From assembly GCF_007289895.1 (NCBI RefSeq), contig NZ_CP041660.1, forward strand, positions 1,054,001 to 1,118,000: a stretch of 64,000 bases of DNA, written 5' to 3'. The notes under the pieces are model-generated. The model made no database searches. It saw only the letters and a list, made by a program, of their open reading frames with translations, and was not told where the DNA came from. This DNA is from Catenovulum sediminis. GTDB lineage: Bacteria > Pseudomonadota > Gammaproteobacteria > Enterobacterales > Alteromonadaceae. Positions 19,006-25,807 of this stretch are shown here, one piece after another; the first letter of the stretch is position 1, and every line of letters begins with the position of its first letter. Position numbers and translations under genes: made by a program.

Positions 19006-19862
19006 GCATCAAAGTTATCGAATATCCCATCGTTATCCAAATCCGGGCAACCCATATTATTTATCAAGCTACCAGCCGGGGTATTACCACATTGATCAAT
19101 TTCATCCTGAATGCCATCGCCATCAGTGTCGATGACACTTTCTAGTTTAATCCAGTTTAAATTGAAGTCGCCGGTATTCACTTGTAATCGAATCGTGTGC
19201 GTACCAGCTGCCACATTAAACGCGCCAACCTGTTGCGTCTCAAACGACTGCCAGCCACCGGTAGAGTCAACCTGTGCTGAGGCAACCGACTCACCATTGA
19301 CTAAAAATTCGTAGTCTCCGCCATTAATTTGCGAAGCAACTCGGGTTGTTAATAAATAACTGCCCGCGGGTATCTCAAGCTGATACTCCAACCATTCTGT
19401 CGCACTGATCCAACCTACATTAAAACCGCCACTTTCGTCGCTGGTAGTTTCAATATCGACATCGTCATTTTTATACGCACCACCGGTATTGCCCGCAGTT
19501 GTATCATAATATGCTTGATAATCTTCAGCTTCTATCTGAATGGAGACCTTTTCTGCCACCTGCACTTTACAGCCGTTATCATCAACCGTCGCTCCCGCTT
19601 CGGTATTTGGACAAGTGTCGTAATCATCAATGACACCATCAGTATCTGAATCCAAAACCACTTGACAACCAGCAGCATCGACTATGACGTTCTCGGCTGT
19701 GGATGGGCAAAGATCTACACTATCATTGATGCCGTCTTTATCCCGATCTTGCACTTGATCTCCATTATTGTTATCTGCCTCGTCTGCTTGCTGTATATCC
19801 AGCCCACAACCAACCAGTGAAATGGCCAATAACCCTAATGTTAGCCCAGAAGTAATTTTCAT
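18942..19862 (-). CDS. Di-haem oxidoreductase 2, N-terminal part: lipoprotein signal, TSP3 repeats, CBM6
   Basis: ATG 19862 is chosen because it opens a lipoprotein signal (MKITSGLTLGLLAISLVGC) with GAGA upstream; a start at 19928 would add 22 residues and bury the signal. TSP3-type repeats (DRDKDGINDSVDLCP, DSDTDGVIDDYDTCPNT) are followed by a CBM6 (IEAEDYQAYYDTTAGN, GGFNVGWISATEWLEYQL) and two more TSP3 repeats. The frame is then lost near 18985 and continues in the fragment ending at 16624. The last ~13 residues listed are out of frame. The lipid anchor and calcium-binding repeats place the enzyme on the cell surface or in the periplasm. A LacI-type palindrome lies at 19933-19946, about 71 bp upstream. 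Confidence 0.8.
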   Translation of the reverse strand: MKITSGLTLGLLAISLVGCGLDIQQADEADNNNGDQVQDRDKDGINDSVDLCPSTAENVIVDAAGCQVVLDSDTDGVIDDYDTCPNTEAGATVDDNGCKVQVAEKVSIQIEAEDYQAYYDTTAGNTGGAYKNDDVDIETTSDESGGFNVGWISATEWLEYQLEIPAGSYLLTTRVASQINGGDYEFLVNGESVASAQVDSTGGWQSFETQQVGAFNVAAGTHTIRLQVNTGDFNLNWIKLESVIDTDGDGIQDEIDQCGNTPAGSLINNMGCPDLDNDGIFDNFDACLETPKGIMSMRKVVQQPSL

Positions 19863-19932
19863 ATTATTCTCAATTTTTACGTTTGTTGTATATGTGGACC
19901 GAGATAAAAACCTCCAGTAACCACACATAAAG

Positions 19933-19946
19933 TGTAAGCGCTTTCT
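19933..19946. promoter_or_regulatory. LacI-type operator upstream of oxidoreductase 2 / GH16 operon
   Basis: TGTAAGCGCTTTCT matches the shared 14-bp palindrome and lies between the GT2 stop and the lipoprotein start, in the expected promoter position. Confidence 0.55.
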
Positions 19947-19957
19947 CTACAGCATTA

Positions 19958-20956
19958 TTAGTGCCAAGGTCCTTTTTCTTTAGGGCCATTTAATAATTTA
20001 AGTAGTTTTGACTGCCGAATATTTCCTTCAAATTCATTGATATAGTCTGCATATTGACAAATGCCATTATTATAGTCATCGGTTTTTTGCATACTCGGGT
20101 ATGCATTGATAAGTTTTTGCAGTTGAGCTTTGTTTGTATCAATGGTGTCGTAGATAAAAATAAGAGAAAATATTGCCATCAAATCATCCAGTAGTGCACG
20201 TGATGCTTGCGGGCACGCTGCTATTAATTTAGCTGGATCGGCAAGGTAAGCTGGCATTTCTTTGACCAAGTTACCACCACCTATTAATCCAGAGTCTTCG
20301 GTGTGATACCAAACTAAGGGGTCGATATGATTGTAACCTGTTTCATTTAAAATGATTTGCAACCATAAATATGAATCTTCACCATGCAAAGAACGCTTAT
20401 TGTCGTAGTAGCCCCCATACTTTTTCACAATTTCTGTCTGACATACAACAGAGCTCGAATGGTGAAACCATACTAGACCCAACAAACAATAGGCATTCGC
20501 ACAGTTTGAAATATCAAATTGACCAATAGGGATATCATAAGCCAAAAAATAATCAGCAAAGCTCTTAGCTTCCCCTTGCACAGTACAATAGTGCGCTGAC
20601 GCAAAGATATTGATATTTGAATTAGCACTAAAACACTCGACCGCCGTTTGTAAAAAGCTTGGCATGTATTCATCATCCGCATCCAAAAATGATATCAACT
20701 CTCCCTTTGCTGACGCTAAACCTAAGTTTCGTGCCCTGCCTGGTCCGGCATTACTTTGTGACAAAAGTACGATCTTGTTATTTACTTTCATTATATCTTT
20801 GACAATAGAAACACTATTGTCTGTACTACCGTCATCAACCACAATAATTTCGTAATGTCTGTACGTTTGTGACTCGATAGAAGAAATAGTTCGGGCGATC
20901 ACAGACTCTTTATTGTACAAAGGGATCACAATCGAAATTAGTGGCGCTGTTGTCAT
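19958..20956 (-). CDS. GT2 family glycosyltransferase
   Basis: The 332-aa GT-A protein has ISIVIPLYNKESVIARTISS at the N-terminus, the UDP-sugar-binding VVDDGSTDNS, and the DxD metal motif as FLDADDEY near residue 95. A C-terminal EDSYLWLQI supplies the likely catalytic acidic residues. No signal or membrane span is seen, so it acts at the cytoplasmic face on a nucleotide-sugar donor; donor and acceptor are unknown. It starts 54 bp after the exported rhodanese and is probably in the same transcript. Its location beside an operon with another GT2 and an aminotransferase hints at a shared glycan or glycolipid product, which is inference. Confidence 0.85.
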   Translation of the reverse strand: MTTAPLISIVIPLYNKESVIARTISSIESQTYRHYEIIVVDDGSTDNSVSIVKDIMKVNNKIVLLSQSNAGPGRARNLGLASAKGELISFLDADDEYMPSFLQTAVECFSANSNINIFASAHYCTVQGEAKSFADYFLAYDIPIGQFDISNCANAYCLLGLVWFHHSSSVVCQTEIVKKYGGYYDNKRSLHGEDSYLWLQIILNETGYNHIDPLVWYHTEDSGLIGGGNLVKEMPAYLADPAKLIAACPQASRALLDDLMAIFSLIFIYDTIDTNKAQLQKLINAYPSMQKTDDYNNGICQYADYINEFEGNIRQSKLLKLLNGPKEKGPWH

Positions 20957-21010
20957 AAAATCAACCTTTAAAATAGACGTTTAAATATCACGCAGCAGAC
21001 AAATGTTCAG

Positions 21011-21763
21011 TTAATATGCTTCGCTACTTTCCAATCTCGCTATAGAATCATCTGAAAAACCACCTTCACTAATGACGTAGAGTCTTTCAGTTAACTCTGA
21101 GAAATGTGCATTTTTTACAACCTTGCCATCTACGACAATCTCAAAAGCATCATCTGCATCTACCCCGTAAAAATGCATTTGCATTACAAATTGGCCAATT
21201 TCATCTGTACGCGTCGCTTCTATTTGCCGTGTTTTTTTATGTATTAGGAAAATATTTGTTTGAGCAATCGGGAGTTGCTTTGAGTTGTGTAAAACACCCA
21301 AGATATCGAAAGAAGTCAACGGCAAATCAGTGCTTGATGTTTTCTGACTGGAAATTGGGTAACCCATTGCGTCTTTCCAATAAAAATACCCTTCATCTAG
21401 AATTTTTACATTTTGATGACCTAGTTTTTGTAAATGACGAGCTGACAAACCCGACAAATGATGAGGGCAACCACAATACAGTATCAACGCTTGATCTTTA
21501 TCATAAGGCAAGGTCTCAAGTTTAATGATATCTTCGTAACTCTTAGAGATCGCACCTTTGATATGATTTTGCTGGTATTCATAATGGCTTCGAACATCAA
21601 CCAGTGTAATATCTTCTTGTGCGTCAAAAACCTGAGCTTTAACGATTTCGGCTCTAACTAATAAATCTATAAACTCATCAGCTTGAGCTGCAAAAGGTTG
21701 CACAAAAGTCAGTGTTAGACAAAATGTCAATAAACAAGATACAAAACAATTTCTTATTTTCAT
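21011..21763 (-). CDS. Exported rhodanese-domain protein
   Basis: ATG 21763 opens a signal peptide (KIRNCFVSCLLTFCLTLTF, cleavage near QPFAAQA). The longer frame would need a TTG start at 21808. Residues about 35-140 form a single rhodanese domain with DVRSHYEYQQNHIKGA and the active-site loop CGCPHHLSG after ILY. The C-terminal 90 residues look like a beta-sandwich similar to carboxypeptidase-regulatory domains (TNIFLIHKKTRQIEATRTDE). Such periplasmic rhodaneses may bind persulfide or act as protein-interaction modules. It is divergent from the aminotransferase operon and is followed by GT2. The role is not known. Confidence 0.8.
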   Translation of the reverse strand: MKIRNCFVSCLLTFCLTLTFVQPFAAQADEFIDLLVRAEIVKAQVFDAQEDITLVDVRSHYEYQQNHIKGAISKSYEDIIKLETLPYDKDQALILYCGCPHHLSGLSARHLQKLGHQNVKILDEGYFYWKDAMGYPISSQKTSSTDLPLTSFDILGVLHNSKQLPIAQTNIFLIHKKTRQIEATRTDEIGQFVMQMHFYGVDADDAFEIVVDGKVVKNAHFSELTERLYVISEGGFSDDSIARLESSEAY

Positions 21764-22063
21764 GTTAAAAATCGCTATATTCAATTGGGTGAGTGGCCTC
21801 AACTTCAAAACACAATGTTAATACATAGTTACCCATAATTAACATACCATTCCATCGTATATAACAACCATTACATCGCATTTTGGAGTAAATCGGTTGC
21901 TAAAACCCACTCAAAAAAGTAGAAATACCCGTTAAAAAGAAAGCGCTTCCAGAAATTGCGACATCCCCATCATTTGTAAAAAATATTATTCATATTTAAC
22001 AACTTCGGGTGCCGCCTTTAAATAAGTTCGCACATAATAAGATCAAAAAAAGGTAGATTTAGG
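21764..22063. other. Divergent promoter region between rhodanese and aminotransferase
   Basis: About 300 bp, AT-rich, without a credible ORF. It must hold promoters for both the leftward rhodanese-GT2 unit and the rightward five-gene operon. One LacI-type palindrome is present at 21938-21951. Confidence 0.6.
21938..21951. promoter_or_regulatory. LacI-type operator in divergent promoter region
   Basis: AGAAAGCGCTTCCA shares the AAGCGCTT core and outer CA of the TonB receptor operators. It lies 113 bp before the aminotransferase start and about 175 bp before the rhodanese start, so it could control either. Confidence 0.5.
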
Positions 22064-23398
22064 ATGAACACACTAAAACCGTCAACCGATTCAGATAGTG
22101 ACAAAGATTTATTTGAGGAATATTCAGGGGACGGAATTTATCTCTACATCAATGGGAAAAAGCATATTGACTGCGCGTCGGGCACATTTAACCTTTCATT
22201 AGGATACTCGACAAAAGAAATAACGGATGCGCTACATAAGCAATTAGATAGAAACTCTCACTTGTCTTCAAGCTATACTAAAAAGCAATCTGCACAAGTT
22301 TTCAATGCATTAAAAGAGTTTTTGCCTGAGCATATAACCAGCTATTGGTTTAGGGATATTACCGGTTCATCAGCAAATGAATGCGCGTTACGAATAGCAC
22401 ATAAAGCAACCGGTAAAAGCGGTGTTGTTTCTTTATTTCTCTCGCATCATGGACAAAGCATTACCACAACAAGTATTTCTGGCAATGCATTTCGCCTGCA
22501 GAACTTTCCGGTTCCTGTGTGTAACTCACTAAAAATACCAGCCCCCGATTGCAACAATTGCTTTTATAAGCAACAACCAACAAGTTGCGGAACGCTATGC
22601 GCCAGAACTTTAGAACAATTTATAGAATATGCATCAAATGGTCAGATCGCAGCCTTGATTATTGAACCGATACTAGGCAATGGTGGCAACATTGTACCAA
22701 CGGAGGAATACTTTAGGATTATTAGAGAAATATGCGACCGATATGGCATCTTAATTATTGCCGACGAAGTGCAAACAGGATTTGGTAGAACAGGAAGTTT
22801 TTTCGCTAGCACCGGTTTTGCCAAGGCTTTAAAACCAGACATTATTACTTTTGCCAAAGGTGCAGGCGGAATTGGCATTCCTGTAGCAGGCGTATTAACA
22901 CGTGCAAACCTAAATGTGTTAGAGGCATGGGAGCACTCTTCAACTTCAGGTGCAAATCCTCTGTCTCTAGTCGCTATGGAAGAGGTTATCAAATACATCA
23001 AAAAAAATCAGATCCTTAAAAACGTCCAACAGCAATCTATTTATTTGAAAAAAGGCCTCGTTCAATTAGCTGAAAAGTATCAGTCGGTTAACAACGTCAG
23101 AGGTAAAGGGTTAATGCTTGCTTTCGATTTACCCAGCAATACAGATGTTGCCTCGTTTATCAAGATCGCACAAGAAAACCAATTGATAGTCCGAGGCAGC
23201 CGTTATGGCTTTGGCAACACAGTAAAAATACGACCTCCTTTAATTATTACACATGCAGAAGTACAAGAAACCATTCGACAACTTGATCGTGCACTCGCGC
23301 AGTATGAAAGCATCAAAACAACACTCGAGCGCACTGTCAAACATGCAGAGCGCACATCGAGCCAAGCAGTAGAAATCACCAGTAATTTTTTTAATTAA
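22064..23398 (+). CDS. Class III PLP-dependent aminotransferase
   Basis: The 444-aa fold-type I enzyme has IIADEVQTGFGRTG (the PLP-pocket Asp), the Schiff-base lysine in ITFAKGAGG, and EPILGNGG. A cysteine cluster CNNCFYKQQPTSCGTLC (about residues 166-182) may bind a metal or be structural; related enzymes with such a cluster are known. Typical reactions transfer an omega-amino group to a keto or aldehyde sugar or acid; the substrate cannot be read here. It is the first gene of a plus-strand operon. Some downstream genes overlap, and a LacI-type site lies upstream. AGGTAGATTTAGG precedes the ATG. Confidence 0.87.
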   Translation: MNTLKPSTDSDSDKDLFEEYSGDGIYLYINGKKHIDCASGTFNLSLGYSTKEITDALHKQLDRNSHLSSSYTKKQSAQVFNALKEFLPEHITSYWFRDITGSSANECALRIAHKATGKSGVVSLFLSHHGQSITTTSISGNAFRLQNFPVPVCNSLKIPAPDCNNCFYKQQPTSCGTLCARTLEQFIEYASNGQIAALIIEPILGNGGNIVPTEEYFRIIREICDRYGILIIADEVQTGFGRTGSFFASTGFAKALKPDIITFAKGAGGIGIPVAGVLTRANLNVLEAWEHSSTSGANPLSLVAMEEVIKYIKKNQILKNVQQQSIYLKKGLVQLAEKYQSVNNVRGKGLMLAFDLPSNTDVASFIKIAQENQLIVRGSRYGFGNTVKIRPPLIITHAEVQETIRQLDRALAQYESIKTTLERTVKHAERTSSQAVEITSNFFN

Positions 23399-23427
23399 AT
23401 TTAAACCATTCAAAACAGAGATTAAAA

Positions 23428-24558
23428 ATGCCTAAAATTAGTGTTGTTACCCCCTATGCTCGAAGAATTAAATCAATTCATTACATGCTAAAAGGTTTGA
23501 GCCAACAAACCATGGCTAATCAAGACTTTGAAATTGTGATTGCTTGTTTAGAGCACAGCGATGAATTATATCACTTGATAAAAACTGAATTTGCCGATTT
23601 AAATATTATATTAGTCATGGCTGATATTAGCTGGAATGTCTCTAAAGCAAGAAATATGGCATTAAAAGTCGCCAGTGGAGATTATATTGTTTTACTAGAT
23701 GCTGATATGGTGGTGCCACATGACTGCCTAGAGCAGCACCATCTAGCTCATCTAGCATCGAAAAATAATAAACTTGTTGTAGGGCAAATGCGAGACTACG
23801 ACGAACGCAAAGATATAGAGGAATATTCTTATCCATCTTTTGCGCACTATGTTGAAAATTTCCTAGCGAAGTCAGCCTGCCAACTTGACTTGGAAGCCGA
23901 TATTCGCTGGACAATCGATGTATACATAGACTGGGCACTGGGTTGGACCGCCATCATGTCTTTGCCCAAAACAGCGATGCTAGAAAACAACCTATTTTTT
24001 GACGAAGAATTCATCGGCTGGGGCGTAGAAGACTTAGACTGGGCCTTAAGAGTAACGCGTGCGAATGTAGAGATTGAGTTTTCTGATAAAATTTGGTCAA
24101 TTCACCTACCTCACCCGCGCAATGTTGCAGAGAACCAGCGCACTGAATACGTTAATTTTCAGCGTTTATTGCACAAATTTCCAGAATCAGATGTCGAAGT
24201 TGTTGTCGCTTTCGGTGACGTTGCAGGTAACCAGCGTTATCTGGATTACCTGCGCAATGCAAAGTTATTGCAAAATAACCAATATACCCACAACTGTGTT
24301 GCCGAATTTACCTCTCAAGAGGGACAGCTAGCTCTACTAATTGGTGCGTGTACAGATGAACAAGGCAACCTAGACCCCAGTCAAGTGCCTGTCGAACTCA
24401 ATCCTCTCAAACCAACGAAAACCCTACCGTTACTAGGCATTGCGCTACCCTATTCCGATAAATCTATCACTCAAGTTTTTTACACTGATCAGATAGCAAA
24501 ACTGGATAACGCGTTTCAAAACAAAATATCACAAGAAACGAAACGCATCAGCACTTAA
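23428..24558 (+). CDS. GT2-like glycosyltransferase (GT-A with galactosyltransferase-type C-terminal motif)
   Basis: The 376-aa protein begins PKISVVTPYARRIKSIHYML, with the DxD motif in LLDADMVVPHD (about residue 90). The acceptor-side motif WGVEDLDWALRV (about 195-206) resembles the WGxEDxD of GT7/GT27 C-terminal regions. The family transfers sugars from nucleotide donors; donor and acceptor are unknown. It follows the aminotransferase by 29 bp. The last ~100 residues do not match a domain I recognise. An 11-bp stem-loop at 24573-24599 lies after the stop. Confidence 0.82.
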   Translation: MPKISVVTPYARRIKSIHYMLKGLSQQTMANQDFEIVIACLEHSDELYHLIKTEFADLNIILVMADISWNVSKARNMALKVASGDYIVLLDADMVVPHDCLEQHHLAHLASKNNKLVVGQMRDYDERKDIEEYSYPSFAHYVENFLAKSACQLDLEADIRWTIDVYIDWALGWTAIMSLPKTAMLENNLFFDEEFIGWGVEDLDWALRVTRANVEIEFSDKIWSIHLPHPRNVAENQRTEYVNFQRLLHKFPESDVEVVVAFGDVAGNQRYLDYLRNAKLLQNNQYTHNCVAEFTSQEGQLALLIGACTDEQGNLDPSQVPVELNPLKPTKTLPLLGIALPYSDKSITQVFYTDQIAKLDNAFQNKISQETKRIST

Positions 24559-24572
24559 ACTCAAAAAATAAA

Positions 24573-24599
24573 TAGCCAAACAAAAAAATTGTTTGGCTA
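24573..24599 (+). other. 11-bp stem-loop inside operon
   Basis: TAGCCAAACAA pairs perfectly with TTGTTTGGCTA around an A5 loop. There is no T tract, so it is more likely a processing or partial attenuation element than a full terminator; genes downstream are in the same direction. Confidence 0.45.
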
Positions 24600-24656
24600 A
24601 ATATAAAACCAATATTGGATAAGAAAGATGTTATCCGGCCTACAGTGAGATGACAA

Positions 24657-24944
24657 ATGCAAGCGGAAATAATTAAGACAGCAGCCACTATACAAACAAT
24701 AAACCTCGCGTCGCCGTTTGAACCTGGCATAATGAAACAGCCTTTGCAACAAGCATTTGCAAACAAACGACAAAGCACAAGACGCAATGGCAAGCCGATT
24801 TTCAACTACCATTACAACCCTAATGAAGAAGTAGATGTATTCTATGAAGCAGACCAAGTTTGGTATAAATTCAGTTTTGTATCTGGTCGCTCAGGTTATG
24901 ACAACCCAATTCCTGTCGAACAAATCCCCCAGCATCCGCCGTGA
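24657..24944 (+). CDS. Small hypothetical protein (95 aa)
   Basis: This 95-aa protein is not recognised. The N-terminal half is basic and without clear structure (QAFANKRQSTRRNGKP). The C-terminal half is acidic and aromatic (FNYHYNPNEEVDVFYEADQ, VWYKFSFVSGRSGYD) and ends with Pro-rich EQIPQHPP. It has no cysteine and no signal peptide. It is likely a real gene because its stop overlaps the GTG start of the next gene by 4 bp (GTGA), a sign of translational coupling, and it lies in a same-strand operon. TGAGA precedes the ATG. It could be an accessory subunit of the following HIT/GalT-like protein. Confidence 0.6.
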   Translation: MQAEIIKTAATIQTINLASPFEPGIMKQPLQQAFANKRQSTRRNGKPIFNYHYNPNEEVDVFYEADQVWYKFSFVSGRSGYDNPIPVEQIPQHPP

Positions 24945-25807
24945 CTGTCATGGCACAACATACCTCGCCCCAGAACAGACCTTGCCCATTTTGTTCAGCG
25001 CAAAAAGCAGACAGTACAATACATGAAGAAATACTCTGTTACGCCAACTTAGCCAACAACACACAAAAAGACATATTTTTAATGAACGTCAATGAATATG
25101 CTGAAGACCATATGTGCATGGTTGAACAAGGTGAACAGGCTCAAGTCTTAACACAAAGTAAAATAAAAAAAGCACTCTTATATGCCAAAGCACTAGGGCC
25201 TGATTATGAAGGGCTATTTAATAGTGCCGGTGCTGCAACGGTCAATCACTATCATGTGCCTTTTTGTAAAAAAAAGTCGCCCGTTTGGCGTAATTTAGAA
25301 GAACAACGAGTCACCATTACAAATGCACAACAAATCAATCAAATCGTGCATGGTGAACTATCAAAAAACTGGGTAAGAAGCCGATTCTTTAAAGGCAAAG
25401 ATCTAGATGAACTATGTAAACAAGTCTATTGGGAAGTAAAAGACCTGCAACAGAAAAACATCATTCACAATTGCAAGTTTATCTACCAACAAGACGGCAG
25501 CTTTGTATGGCTGATGAGCCCTCGCTTAAACGGCTATATGACATACGTCTATCACTTTTTAGAACCAGTCGGCACGCCTGAACCTGGACTCGTCAACACC
25601 TGCGGCAGCATCGAAATACCTGGAGGAGATGCCATTATGTTTTTTGAGCTACCAGACAAGCTAAGCGCAATGCAAAAACAAATAATGGCACAACGCTTTA
25701 AAAAATCCCTTGACAAAACTTGCGACCGACAATGGCAACCGCCTTGTTACAAACGTTACCTGGATCTAACTTCAAATACCTCAATAGAGTCGATAAACTG
25801 TGATTGA
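24941..25807 (+). CDS. HIT/GalT-like nucleotidyltransferase or phosphorylase fold protein
   Basis: The 288-aa protein has an N-terminal CPFC pair (residues 15-18) and a later histidine motif VNHYHVPFC in LFNSAGAATVNHYH (about 98-118). This resembles the HxHxQ-type active site of the galactose-1-phosphate uridylyltransferase/AP4A phosphorylase branch of the HIT superfamily, although the canonical H-x-H-x-H/Q is altered. A nucleotide-transfer or phosphorolysis role is plausible but not shown. The start is GTG 24941, overlapping the upstream stop; ATG 24950 is an alternative. The stop overlaps the next start by 8 bp, so the two are translationally coupled. Confidence 0.6.
   Translation: MTVMAQHTSPQNRPCPFCSAQKADSTIHEEILCYANLANNTQKDIFLMNVNEYAEDHMCMVEQGEQAQVLTQSKIKKALLYAKALGPDYEGLFNSAGAATVNHYHVPFCKKKSPVWRNLEEQRVTITNAQQINQIVHGELSKNWVRSRFFKGKDLDELCKQVYWEVKDLQQKNIIHNCKFIYQQDGSFVWLMSPRLNGYMTYVYHFLEPVGTPEPGLVNTCGSIEIPGGDAIMFFELPDKLSAMQKQIMAQRFKKSLDKTCDRQWQPPCYKRYLDLTSNTSIESINCD

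Noticed and set aside
21764-21808. TTG start for the rhodanese
   Set aside because: ATG 21763 opens directly into a signal peptide; the extension adds hydrophilic residues before it.
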